64,000 nt of DNA. Origin: Streptomyces sp. NBC_01476 (lineage in GTDB: Bacteria; Actinomycetota; Actinomycetes; Streptomycetales; Streptomycetaceae). The DNA is taken from contig NZ_CP109446.1 in assembly GCF_036227265.1 (NCBI RefSeq), positions 6,527,001 to 6,591,000 on the forward strand. The letters are read 5' to 3'. The position numbers and the translations under genes are program-made. Positions 50,087 to 59,716 of the stretch are shown here, piece after piece. Each line of letters starts with the position of its first letter. The stretch's first letter is position 1. The notes under the pieces are model-generated. The model was not told the origin of the DNA. It did no database searches and was given only the letters and a program-made list of their open reading frames with translations.

Positions 50087-50857
50087 TCAGCCGACCGGCG
50101 CCCCCGCGCTGCTCAGCGCCAGCGCGAGCCGGCGTGCCACCGCGTGCAGCACCGGCACGATCTTGTCCGTGGCGGCCTCGGTGACCCGGCCCGCGGGGCC
50201 CGAGATGGAGATGGCCGCGGCCGTGGGGGAGTCCGGCACGGTCACCGCGAGGCACCGCACCCCGACCTCCTGCTCGTTGTCGTCCACCGCGTAGCCCTGG
50301 GTGCGGATGTGCTCCAGTTCGGTGAGGAAGGCGTCCGGCTCCGTGATGGTGTGGTCGGTCGCGGCCGGCATTCCGGTACGGGCCAGCAGCGCGCGTACCT
50401 CGTCCGGCGGCACCGCGGCGAGCAGCGCCTTGCCCACCCCGGTGGAGTGCGGCAGTACCCGCCGCCCGACCTCGGTGAACATCCGCATCGAGTGCCGGGA
50501 CGGCACCTGCGCCACGTACACCACCTCGTCGCCGTCGAGCAGCGCCATGTTCGCCGTCTCGCCGGTCGCCTCGACCAGCTCGGCCAGATACGGCCGTGCC
50601 CAGGTGCCCAGCAGCCGGGACGCGCCCTCGCCGAGCCGGATCAGCCGCGGGCCGAGCGCGTACCGCCGGTTCGGCTGCTGGCGGACGTAACCGCAGGCCA
50701 CCAGGGTGCGCATCAGCCGGTGGATGGTGGGCAGCGGCAGCCCGCTGCTCGCCGACAGCTCGCTCAGACCCACCTCGCCGCCCGCGTCAGCCATCCGCTC
50801 CAGCAGATCGAAGGCCCGTTCAAGCGACTGGACGCCCCCGGCGCGGTCAGCAGACAC
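50087..50857 (-). CDS. allR: IclR-family regulator, AllR-like
   Basis: A 256-residue repressor. The N-terminal winged helix runs from about residue 9 to 70 (VGLSELSASSGLPLPTIHRLMRTL). The effector domain includes TGETANMALLDGDEVVYVAQV, GRRVLPHSTGVGKALLA and ISISGPAGRV, as in AllR and other glyoxylate/allantoate-responsive IclR proteins. It diverges from allantoinase, and its promoter carries the same operator family as gcl, hyi and aceB. I infer it represses all four until allantoin or glyoxylate accumulates. Confidence 0.87.
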   Translation of the reverse strand: MSADRAGGVQSLERAFDLLERMADAGGEVGLSELSASSGLPLPTIHRLMRTLVACGYVRQQPNRRYALGPRLIRLGEGASRLLGTWARPYLAELVEATGETANMALLDGDEVVYVAQVPSRHSMRMFTEVGRRVLPHSTGVGKALLAAVPPDEVRALLARTGMPAATDHTITEPDAFLTELEHIRTQGYAVDDNEQEVGVRCLAVTVPDSPTAAAISISGPAGRVTEAATDKIVPVLHAVARRLALALSSAGAPVG

Positions 50858-50887
50858 GTGCGATCCCCTCGTTCGATACGGCCCGGT

Positions 50888-50923
50888 ACGGATGGAGCGG
50901 AAGGTGATTTTCGCTCTGTGGAA
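50888..50923. promoter_or_regulatory. AllR-type operators in the allR-allB spacer
   Basis: TTTCGCTCTGTGGAA (50909-50923) fits the TTCYG-N5-YGGAA dyad with one left-arm change. 21 bp away, 50888-50902 keeps only the right half (GCGGAA). The position just upstream of allR suggests autoregulation as well as control of allB. Confidence 0.6.
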
Positions 50924-50968
50924 TCGTACCGCCCTTGACGTCCACGCGAACGATACCCACGATGTCCG

Positions 50969-50983
50969 TCAACAGAACGTTGA
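50969..50983 (+). promoter_or_regulatory. TCAAC-N5-GTTGA palindrome at the allB promoter
   Basis: TCAACAGAACGTTGA repeats the dyad found at the uraD promoter. Upstream, TTGACG (50935-50940) and CACGAT (50958-50963) with a 17-bp spacer form a possible promoter, which puts the palindrome at the start of transcription. PucR or the small HTH protein at 41096 are the natural candidates to bind it. Confidence 0.55.
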
Positions 50984-51010
50984 AGCAGCCGTCGAACCGG
51001 AGGTCATACG

Positions 51011-52381
51011 GTGGTAGAGCCGGTGCAGGGCAAGCAGGTGCTGCGCTCGACGCGCGTGATCACCCCGGACGGCGAGCGCCCGGCCGCGATCCTCCTCGAC
51101 GGCGGCACGATCGGCGCGGTGCTCCCGTACGACGCGCCGGTCCCACCCGGCGCCCGGCTCACCGACGTGGGTGGCGACGTCGTGCTGCCCGGCCTGGTCG
51201 ACACCCATGTGCACATCAACGATCCGGGCCGCACCGCGTGGGAGGGCTTCGCGACCGCCACCGCCGCCGCGGTGGCCGGCGGCATCACCACCGTGGTGGA
51301 CATGCCGCTGAACAGCATCCCGCCCACCACCAGCACCGAGCATCTGGAGATCAAGCGGGACACCGCCCGTGGCCGGGTGCACACCGACACCGGTTTCTGG
51401 GGCGGCGCCGTCCCCGGCAACGTCAAGGACCTGCGCCCGCTGCACGACGCGGGGGTCTTCGGCTTCAAGTGCTTCCTGCTGCACTCCGGCGTGGACGAGT
51501 TCCCCCAGCTGAATCCGGGCGAACTCGAAGCAGCCATGGCCGAGTTGACCCGCTTCGACGGTCTGCTGATCGTCCACGCGGAGGACCCCGGGATCATCGA
51601 CGGCGCCCCGCGGCAGGCCGGGCCGAAGTACGCGGACTTCCTCGCCTCGCGCCCGCGGGCCGCCGAGGACGAGGCCGTGGCCGGACTGATCGCGCTCGCC
51701 CGGCGGCTCGGCGGCCGGGTGCACGTCCTGCACCTGTCCTCCGGCGGCGCGCTGCCGCTGCTCGCGGCGGCGCGCCGCGAAGGCGTCCGGATCACGGTGG
51801 AGACCTGCCCGCACTTCCTCACCCTGACCGCCGAGGAAGTGCCGGACGGCGCCACCGAGTTCAAGTGCTGCCCGCCGATCCGGGAGGCCGCCAACCAGGA
51901 TCAGCTCTGGCGGGCGCTGGCCGGCGGACTGATCGACTGTGTGGTCTCGGACCACTCGCCGTCCACCCTCGACCTCAAGCACAAGGACACCGGTGACTTC
52001 GCCGCCGCGTGGGGCGGTATCTCCTCACTCCAGCTGGGTCTGCCCGCGGTGTGGACCGAAGCCCGCCGCCGCGGCCACACCCTTGCCGACGTCGCCCGCT
52101 GGATGTCCGCGGGCCCGGCCCGCCTCGCCGGACTCGCGGCCACCAAGGGCGCCATCGCCGAGGGCTACGACGCGGACTTCGCCGTCCTCGCCCCCGACCG
52201 GACCTTCACCGTCGATCCGGCCCGGCTCCAGCACCGCAACCCCATCACCGCCTACGCCGGCCGCACCCTGCACGGAGTCGTGCGCTCCACCTGGCTGGCC
52301 GGCCGGGTGGTGGCGCGGGACGGGGCGGTGACCGGCGAGCCCGCCGGCCGGCTCATCGAACGGCCGGCCGGCGGGAGTTGA
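51011..52381 (+). CDS. allB: Allantoinase
   Basis: A 456-residue amidohydrolase that opens the allantoin ring to allantoate. The metal-binding start VDTHVHINDPGRTAWEGF is near residue 63-80, the bridging Lys is in VFGFKCFLLHSG, a His ligand in LIVHAEDPG, another in VHVLHLSSGGALPLL, and the catalytic Asp in VVSDHSPSTLDLK. A good GGAGG precedes GTG 51011. No allantoicase follows, unlike in many purine clusters; the next gene converges after 18 bp. Confidence 0.93.
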   Translation: MVEPVQGKQVLRSTRVITPDGERPAAILLDGGTIGAVLPYDAPVPPGARLTDVGGDVVLPGLVDTHVHINDPGRTAWEGFATATAAAVAGGITTVVDMPLNSIPPTTSTEHLEIKRDTARGRVHTDTGFWGGAVPGNVKDLRPLHDAGVFGFKCFLLHSGVDEFPQLNPGELEAAMAELTRFDGLLIVHAEDPGIIDGAPRQAGPKYADFLASRPRAAEDEAVAGLIALARRLGGRVHVLHLSSGGALPLLAAARREGVRITVETCPHFLTLTAEEVPDGATEFKCCPPIREAANQDQLWRALAGGLIDCVVSDHSPSTLDLKHKDTGDFAAAWGGISSLQLGLPAVWTEARRRGHTLADVARWMSAGPARLAGLAATKGAIAEGYDADFAVLAPDRTFTVDPARLQHRNPITAYAGRTLHGVVRSTWLAGRVVARDGAVTGEPAGRLIERPAGGS

Positions 52382-52399
52382 GCGGTACCGGAATCGCGG

Positions 52400-53755
<1,356 letters not shown>

Positions 53756-53774
53756 AAGGTACCTTTCGGTGGGG

Positions 53775-54644
53775 TTACTTGACGGCGCCGGCGGTCAGTC
53801 CGGCGACGAGGTAACGCTGCAGGAGCAGGAATCCGGCGACCACCGGCACGCTCACCACGAGCGAGGCGGCCATGACCTGGTTCCAGTACACGTCGTTCTG
53901 GGTTGCGTATCCGCGCAGGCCCACCGCCAGCGTCCGGGTGCTGTCGTTGGTCATGATCGAGGCGAAGAGCACTTCGCCCCAGGCCGTCATGAACGCGTAG
54001 ACGCAGACCGCGATGATGCCGGGGATGGCGGCCGGCACGACGACCCGGAAGAGCGCGCCGAACGGGCCGCATCCGTCCACCTTGGCGGCCTCGTCGAGGT
54101 CGCGCGGGATGGAGTCGAAGTAGCCGACCAGCATCCAGATGGAGAAGGGCAGCGAGAAGGTGAGATAGGTGATGATCAGGCCGAGCCGGCTGCCGTAGAG
54201 CTGGATGCCGGTGGAGTTGCCGATGTTGACGAAGATGATGAACAGCGGCAGCAGGAAGAGGATGCCGGGGAACATCTGGGTCGACAGCACCGTGATGGTG
54301 AAGAACCGGCGGCCAGGGAAGCGGTACCGGCTCACGCCGTAGGCGGCGAAGATCGCCACCGCCACCGACAGCAGGGTCGCGCTGACCGACACGATCAGCG
54401 AGTTCATGAAGTAGTGCGCCAGCGGGACGGTCGACCAGATGTCGATGTACGGCCGGATGGTCAGACCGCTGGGGATCCACTTGAAGGATCCCTGCACGTC
54501 CTGCAGCTTCTTCAGCGACGAACTGAGCATCACGTACACGGGGACGAGTACGAAGAGCAGCAGCAGCGTCAGTACGATCCGCCGGGTCCACAGGAAGGAC
54601 TTCGGCGACGCCATCGGCGACGGCTGGACCGGGACCCTAGGCAT
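53775..54644 (-). CDS. Sugar ABC transporter permease, MalG/CebG type
   Basis: A 289-residue permease with six predicted helices; the ATPase-docking EAA loop reads DEAAKVDGCGP. Its start overlaps the upstream permease by 8 bp. With the beta-glucosidase downstream it forms a beta-glucoside uptake and hydrolysis unit. No ATPase gene is present. Confidence 0.88.
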   Translation of the reverse strand: MPRVPVQPSPMASPKSFLWTRRIVLTLLLLFVLVPVYVMLSSSLKKLQDVQGSFKWIPSGLTIRPYIDIWSTVPLAHYFMNSLIVSVSATLLSVAVAIFAAYGVSRYRFPGRRFFTITVLSTQMFPGILFLLPLFIIFVNIGNSTGIQLYGSRLGLIITYLTFSLPFSIWMLVGYFDSIPRDLDEAAKVDGCGPFGALFRVVVPAAIPGIIAVCVYAFMTAWGEVLFASIMTNDSTRTLAVGLRGYATQNDVYWNQVMAASLVVSVPVVAGFLLLQRYLVAGLTAGAVK

Positions 54645-55644
54645 CGGCGTCGCCTCGCTTCCGGGACGTGAGCAGCAGATAGACCGCCGTCACCAGCAGC
54701 AGGAAGAGCAGCAGCAGCACGGACATCGCCGAGCCGGAGCCGAAGTTCCAGGTGATGAAGGACGACTGGTAGATGTGGATGGAGATCAGGTCGGCCGCGT
54801 GCGGCGCCGATTGACCGAACATCACATACGGCGTGTTGAAGTCGTTGAACGTCCACAGGAAGAGCACCAGGATCAGCACCTGGTTCACCGGCCGCAGCGA
54901 CGGCATGGTGATCTTCCGGATCTGCTGCCAGACACCCGCGCCGTCCATCGCGGCGGCCTCGTACAGCTCGCGCGGGATGTTCTGCAGACCGGCCATCAGG
55001 CACAGGAAGGCGAACGGCCAGCCCTTCCAGACCGACACGATCACCAGGGCCCAGAAGCTGTTCGGGCCGATCAGCCAGAACGGCTTGTCCGAGGTGAGGT
55101 GCAGCTGATCGTGGAGGACGTGGTTCACCAGACCGGTGTCCTGCTGGAACATGAAGGTCCAGGTGATGACCGCGGTGTAGACCGGCAGCGCGTACGGCAC
55201 CAGGAAGACCGCGCGCATCAGCGCCCGGCCGCGGAAGGCGTCCTGCATCAAGATCGCCGCCGCGGTGCCGATCAGCCAGCAGAAGCCGACCGACAGGATG
55301 GTGAAGCCGCAGGTCACCCAGAACGAGTGCAGCAGCGCCTCACCGACGGGCTGGTTGAACTTCACCGCCAGGCGGTAGTTGTCCAGGCCGGACCAGGGCG
55401 CGCTGCCCCAGTCCCTGATGAAGAACTGGGTCAGCCCTTTGAAGCTGATGATGATGCCGAACACCATGGGTATGAGGTGGATCAGCAGTTCGAGGATCAG
55501 CGCGGGGAACAGCAGCAGGTACGGCAGGCCCAGCTGGCGCAGCCGAACGGGGATACGCGGCCGGAGCCGGCCCCCGGCAGCGGGCTTCTTGCCGCTGGGG
55601 GGACCGGCCTCGGGAGCGCTCCGAGGAGGGGCGGTGGCAGTCAT
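54637..55644 (-). CDS. Sugar ABC transporter permease, MalF/CebF type
   Basis: A 335-residue permease with a Pro-rich cytoplasmic N-terminus (about 35 residues) and six predicted helices (first YLLLFPALILELLIHLIPM). The EAA-type loop is YEAAAMDGAGV. It lies 13 bp after the binding-protein gene, same strand. A GGAGCGCTCC palindrome in its first codons resembles a CebR site but is weak. Confidence 0.88.
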   Translation of the reverse strand: MTATAPPRSAPEAGPPSGKKPAAGGRLRPRIPVRLRQLGLPYLLLFPALILELLIHLIPMVFGIIISFKGLTQFFIRDWGSAPWSGLDNYRLAVKFNQPVGEALLHSFWVTCGFTILSVGFCWLIGTAAAILMQDAFRGRALMRAVFLVPYALPVYTAVITWTFMFQQDTGLVNHVLHDQLHLTSDKPFWLIGPNSFWALVIVSVWKGWPFAFLCLMAGLQNIPRELYEAAAMDGAGVWQQIRKITMPSLRPVNQVLILVLFLWTFNDFNTPYVMFGQSAPHAADLISIHIYQSSFITWNFGSGSAMSVLLLLFLLLVTAVYLLLTSRKRGDADA

Positions 55645-55657
55645 GGAGAGCCGATCC

Positions 55658-57007
55658 TTACGATGCGGGCATCTGCTGCTGCGCCTTGGTCAGCGCGGCC
55701 TTGACGGAGTCTTCGGTGACGCTCTTGCCGGCGGCTGCGTCAGCGAAGAGGTCCTTGACCGCGGTACCCACGAGCGTCTCGAACTGGCTCTCGTTGGGCA
55801 CCTGCGGCAGCGGCGCGGCGGAGCTGCCGAGCACACCGGCGAGGACCTTCAGGTCGGGCGTCTGGAAGGCGGGGTCGCTCTGCGCCTCCTTGACCGGCGG
55901 CAGCGAACCGTAGGTCCCGTTGAGGATCTTCTGCTCGGGCGTGCTGGTCAGGAACTTGACCAGCTGCACCGCGGCGGCCTGGTGGCTGCTGTTCTTGAAG
56001 ACCGCCAGGTTGATGCCGGCCACCATCGAGGTGATGCCGGCGTCGCCGGTCGCCCCCGCGGTCTGCGTCGGGACGGGCACCACGCCGTACTGATCGGGCG
56101 TCATGCCGTGCGCCTTGATGGAGGTCGCGGCGGACTGCCACATCATCATCGCGGCCTTGCCGGTGGCGAAGTCGGTGATGGTCTGGTTCTGCGCGTACTC
56201 CGCGTCGCCCTTGGCGGCGATCTTGTCCTGGGCGATGAAGTCGACGTACTGCTTGACCGCCGCGACGTTCTGCGGGGTGTCGAAGGTCGCCTTGCCGGAC
56301 GCGTCGAACCAGTCCGAGCCGCGCTGCTTGGCCAGCACGAAGGCGTGGTGGATGTTCTCCGAGCCGTTGCCGCCCTCGACCGCCAGGCCGTAGTGGCCGC
56401 CGGTGGTCAGCTTCTTGCCGTCCGCGACCAGTTCGTCCCAGGTCTTCGGCGGCGTGGCGATGCCCGCGTCGGCGAACATCTTCTTGTTGTAGTACAGGCC
56501 GTACGCCATCGAGTACAGCGGCACCGCGGCCGGGTCCTTGCCGGCCGCGCCGGCGGAGGCTATCGCGGCGGGCGCGAAGCGGTCCTTGCCGCCGATCGCG
56601 GTGAAGTTCGCCGCGTCCCACGGCAGCAGCGCGCCGGTCGCCTGGAGCGAAGCGGACCAGGTGTTGCCGATGTTGAGCACATCGGGGCCCTGACCGGAGG
56701 TGGTCGCCGCCAGGATGCGGTTGAGCAGGTCCGCCCAGCCGATGACCTCCAGCTTGACCTTGATGCCGGTCTGCTGGGTGAACTTGTTGAGCTCCGGGGT
56801 GAGCACCTGCTTGTCGTTGTCCAGGCTGGTGCCCTGGTTGCTCGCCCAGTAGGTGATCGTCTGGCCCTTGAGACTGCCGGGTGCGGCGGAGGTCTTGCCG
56901 CTGCCGCCGTCGTCGTTGCCGCCACCGCAGGCGGAGAGCGTCAGACCGAGCGCGGCCACGAGGGCGGTGGCCGCGAGGAGTCTGCTGGAGGTGCTGGAGG
57001 TGCGCAT
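55658..57007 (-). CDS. Sugar-binding lipoprotein, CebE-like
   Basis: A 449-residue extracytoplasmic solute-binding protein. The lipobox LSAC puts the lipidated Cys at residue 27, followed by a Gly/Asp/Ser linker. The mature family-1 fold shows ITYWASNQG, GPDVLNIGNTWSA, YGLYYNKKMFADAGI and MWQSAATSIKAHG. GAGAGGG precedes ATG 57007. It is first in the four-gene operon and divergent from the ROK regulator. A beta-glucoside ligand is inferred from the GH1 enzyme. Confidence 0.88.
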   Translation of the reverse strand: MRTSSTSSRLLAATALVAALGLTLSACGGGNDDGGSGKTSAAPGSLKGQTITYWASNQGTSLDNDKQVLTPELNKFTQQTGIKVKLEVIGWADLLNRILAATTSGQGPDVLNIGNTWSASLQATGALLPWDAANFTAIGGKDRFAPAAIASAGAAGKDPAAVPLYSMAYGLYYNKKMFADAGIATPPKTWDELVADGKKLTTGGHYGLAVEGGNGSENIHHAFVLAKQRGSDWFDASGKATFDTPQNVAAVKQYVDFIAQDKIAAKGDAEYAQNQTITDFATGKAAMMMWQSAATSIKAHGMTPDQYGVVPVPTQTAGATGDAGITSMVAGINLAVFKNSSHQAAAVQLVKFLTSTPEQKILNGTYGSLPPVKEAQSDPAFQTPDLKVLAGVLGSSAAPLPQVPNESQFETLVGTAVKDLFADAAAGKSVTEDSVKAALTKAQQQMPAS

Positions 57008-57062
57008 ACCGGTTCCCTCTCAGGGGGTGGGATCGCTTCAGGAAGTGAACAGCGCCTGTGCC

Positions 57063-57083
57063 TTAATTCAGGCCGTGATTTAA
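57063..57083. promoter_or_regulatory. Operator-like inverted repeat between the transport operon and ROK gene
   Basis: TTAATTCA-GGCCG-TGATTTAA: 8-bp A/T-rich arms with one mismatch in an otherwise GC-rich genome, 56 bp from the binding-protein start and 74 bp from the ROK start. A/T-rich dyads of this kind are typical ROK-family operators, so it probably controls both directions. Confidence 0.7.
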
Positions 57084-57156
57084 CTTGTGAGAAAAGGTGG
57101 CGTCAAGACCCTGTGCAGCGATAGATTTCCGCGGGACGGCCTGGGAGGGAGACGCG

Positions 57157-58473
57157 ATGGCAGAGCGCGGCAAGCGGACCGTGCGTGACCTGCGGCGGGG
57201 CAACCGTGCATCGCTTCTGCGTCATTTGTATTTCGAAGGCCCCCTGAGCCGTCAGGAGTTGGGGCGGGACACCGGCCTCAGCGCGGGTTCGATCAGCAAT
57301 GTCGTGGGTGAACTGATCGCCGACGGGATGGTCGAGGAGGCAGGCGCCGTCGAGTCCGACGGAGGCCGCCCGCGGATCCTGCTCCAGGTCGCCGCCGGCT
57401 ACGGATACGTGGTCGGCGTGGACGTCGGCGAGACCCGGGTGCGGGTCGAGCTCTTCGACCTCGCGCTCACCGAACGTGCCTCCGCCGACCTGCCGCTCTC
57501 CGACAGCGGCCATGACGTGGACCACGTGGTCCGGCTCGCCCTCGAAGGCATCGCGTCGGTGGTCAGGGAGGCCGGCATCGACGACAGCGAGGTGCTCGGC
57601 GTCGGCATCGGCGTCCCCGGCATCGTCGAACAGGGCGACTCCGGCTCCGCCGTCCCCGGCGCGGGCGAGGGCATCGTCGTACACGGCCAGACCATCGGCT
57701 GGGAGGCCGTCCCGCTCGGCCGGCTGCTGCGGGCCGGCACCGCGCTGCCGCTCTTCATCGACAACGGTGCCAAGACCCTCGGCCAGGCCGAGATGTGGTT
57801 CGGCGGCGGACGCGGCTCGCGCAACGTGGTCATCGCCCTGATCGGCTCCGGTGTCGGCGCGGCCGTCGTCGCCGACGGAAAGCCCTACCACGGCGCCAGC
57901 AGCAGCGCGGGCGAGTGGGGCCACACCACCCTGCGGGTCGGCGGCCGGACCTGCCGCTGCGGCTCCCGCGGCTGCCTGGAGGCGTACGTCGGCGCCGCGG
58001 CGCTCCTGGGCCGCTGGCCCGACGCCCCCGAGGGCGTCAGCGAGGAGAACGGGCTGGCCGCCCTGCTCGCCGCCGCCGACCACGACCCGCAGGCCGGCGC
58101 GCTGCTCGCCGAGGCCGCCGAGTACCTCGGCGCCGGCATCGCCGACCTGATCAACCTCTTCAACCCGCAGCGCATCGTGATCGGCGGCTGGGCCGGCCTG
58201 CTGCTCGGCCCCCGGCTGCTGCCCGCGGTCCGCGAGGTCGCCGCCGCCTACTCGCTCCACCACCCCTGCGCCCAGACCTCCATCGAGCTCGGCCGGCTCG
58301 GCGCGGACGCGGTCACCGTGGGTGCCGCCACCCTCCCGCTGGCCCGTTTCCTGGAGACCGGCGGCGAGCGTACGGTCCGGGTTCCCGCCGCTCAGGACGG
58401 TGCGCACGACGGCACCGAGCACTCCGAGCGCCCGGAGAGCTTGCGGAACCGAATCGCGCGGGCGGTACGTTGA
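57157..58473 (+). CDS. ROK-family transcriptional regulator
   Basis: A 438-residue repressor. An N-terminal winged helix (LRHLYFEGPLSRQELGRDTG, then LSAGSISNVVGEL) covers residues 15-75, and the ROK sugar-kinase-like domain follows. It has GVDVGETRVRVELFD (phosphate-1-like), GEWGHTTLRVGG and the zinc signature CRCGSRGCLEAY. A Thr/Arg-rich tail ends it. GGGAGGGAG precedes ATG 57157. Divergent from the beta-glucoside operon, it is its likely repressor, relieved by sugar. This replaces the LacI-type CebR usual for cellobiose operons. Confidence 0.9.
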   Translation: MAERGKRTVRDLRRGNRASLLRHLYFEGPLSRQELGRDTGLSAGSISNVVGELIADGMVEEAGAVESDGGRPRILLQVAAGYGYVVGVDVGETRVRVELFDLALTERASADLPLSDSGHDVDHVVRLALEGIASVVREAGIDDSEVLGVGIGVPGIVEQGDSGSAVPGAGEGIVVHGQTIGWEAVPLGRLLRAGTALPLFIDNGAKTLGQAEMWFGGGRGSRNVVIALIGSGVGAAVVADGKPYHGASSSAGEWGHTTLRVGGRTCRCGSRGCLEAYVGAAALLGRWPDAPEGVSEENGLAALLAAADHDPQAGALLAEAAEYLGAGIADLINLFNPQRIVIGGWAGLLLGPRLLPAVREVAAAYSLHHPCAQTSIELGRLGADAVTVGAATLPLARFLETGGERTVRVPAAQDGAHDGTEHSERPESLRNRIARAVR

Positions 58474-58549
58474 CCTGGCGGTGACTCCCGGTCCGTGAGC
58501 GACCAGGGGCACCCGCTCACGTATCCCGAGCACGACCTAGGAGCCCGCT

Positions 58550-59371
58550 GTGACCCTGCAGCAGCAGATCGTCGGCAACGCCATGCAGATGGCCGTCTGC
58601 ACCCTGAACCCCGGCCAGACGGTGTACTGCGAGGCGGGCAAGTTCCTCTTCAAGACCGCCAACGTCTCCATGGAGACCCGGCTCGGCGGTCCCGGCAACC
58701 GCCAGCAGGGCGGCGCCCCCGGCCAGCAGGGCGCGGGCGGCATGGGCGGCCTGCTGCGGCAGGCCATGGGCACCGCCATGCAGGTCGGCCAGCGCGCGCT
58801 GGCCGGCGAGTCACTGGCCTTCCAGTACTTCACCGCCTCCGGCGGCGAGGGCACGGTCGGGTTCGCCGGGGTGCTGCCGGGCGAGATGCGGGCCCTGGAG
58901 CTCACCGGGTCGCGGGCCTGGTTCGCCGAGAAGGACGCCTTCGTGGCGGCCGAGGACACCGTCCAGTTCGGCATCGCCTTCGCCGGCGGCCGGCAGGGCA
59001 TGAGCGGCGGCGAGGGCTTCATCCTGGAGAAGTTCACCGGCCGCGGCACCGTGATCATCGCCGGCGCCGGCAACTTCATCGACCTCAACCCGGCGGACTT
59101 CGGCGGCCGGATCGAGGTGGACACCGGCTGCATCGTCGCCTTCGAGGAGGGCATCCAGTACGGGGTCCAGCGGATAGGCGGCCTCAACCGCCAGGGGATC
59201 ATGAACGCGGTCTTCGGCGGCGAGGGCCTCTCCCTCGCCACCCTTGAGGGCAACGGCCAGGTGATCCTCCAGTCCATGACGATCGAGGGCCTGGCCAACG
59301 CCCTCAAGAAGTCCCAGGGCGGCGACAAGCAGGGCCCCACCGGGGGGCTCTTCTCCACTCACGCGGGCTGA
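58550..59371 (+). CDS. AIM24/TIGR00266 family protein
   Basis: A 273-residue beta-rich cytoplasmic protein: MTLQQQIVGNAMQMAVCTLNPGQTVYCEAGKF-type start, a Gly/Gln-rich loop at about residues 47-67, then YFTASGGEGTVGFAG, FGGRIEVDTGCIVAFEEGI and EGNGQVILQSM, all typical of the AIM24 beta-helix-like family. The biochemical role is unknown; members are widespread in actinobacteria. GTG 58550 is 76 bp after the ROK stop. A hairpin follows its stop. Confidence 0.8.
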   Translation: MTLQQQIVGNAMQMAVCTLNPGQTVYCEAGKFLFKTANVSMETRLGGPGNRQQGGAPGQQGAGGMGGLLRQAMGTAMQVGQRALAGESLAFQYFTASGGEGTVGFAGVLPGEMRALELTGSRAWFAEKDAFVAAEDTVQFGIAFAGGRQGMSGGEGFILEKFTGRGTVIIAGAGNFIDLNPADFGGRIEVDTGCIVAFEEGIQYGVQRIGGLNRQGIMNAVFGGEGLSLATLEGNGQVILQSMTIEGLANALKKSQGGDKQGPTGGLFSTHAG

Positions 59372-59387
59372 CCCCCGCGCCGGCTGG

Positions 59388-59417
59388 CCCCCGCGCGGGC
59401 TTTCCCCTGCGCGGGGG
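59388..59417 (+). terminator. Hairpin after the AIM24 gene
   Basis: A 9-bp stem CCCCCGCGC (59388-59396) with GCGCGGGGG (59409-59417) and a 12-nt loop, within the 345-bp gap 59372-59716. The gap also holds two copies of an ACCCCCGCGCCGGCTGGCCC block flanking the hairpin and the dyad at 59506. Confidence 0.6.
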
Positions 59418-59505
59418 ACCCCCGCGCCGGCTGGCCCGATGCCGGCTGATCCCCATGCCGGGTGCCCGCGCCACGGCGCCCGGCGAAGGTCTCATGCTCC
59501 TCTCA

Positions 59506-59523
59506 TGTCACGTTGAGGTGACA
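59506..59523. promoter_or_regulatory. TGTCAC-N6-GTGACA dyad upstream of the aldolase-like gene
   Basis: Perfect 6-bp arms about 200 bp before the aldolase-like start. It is a possible operator of unknown regulator. Short, and without a matching second copy in the window. Confidence 0.35.
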
Positions 59524-59716
59524 GCTGCCCTTGCGGCCTCCGTTACCGCCGCCCACAGCGAGTAACGTGCTGATCCCGTGCATCGCACCGCAGCCTTGCC
59601 CCGCACCCCGATCCGCCGCACCGCCGCCCGCCGCACCGCCGCCGTCCCGTCGCCACCGCCCCACGCACCCGCTGTCCCGCAGATCCGCAGACCCCGAGGA
59701 AGGTGGGCGATCCGCC

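Noticed and set aside
55612..55622. GGGAGCGCTCC inside the MalF-type permease gene as a CebR box
   Set aside because: Only the central 10 bp are palindromic and the flanks do not fit TGGGAGCGCTCCCA. It lies in coding sequence, and the local regulator is ROK, not LacI.
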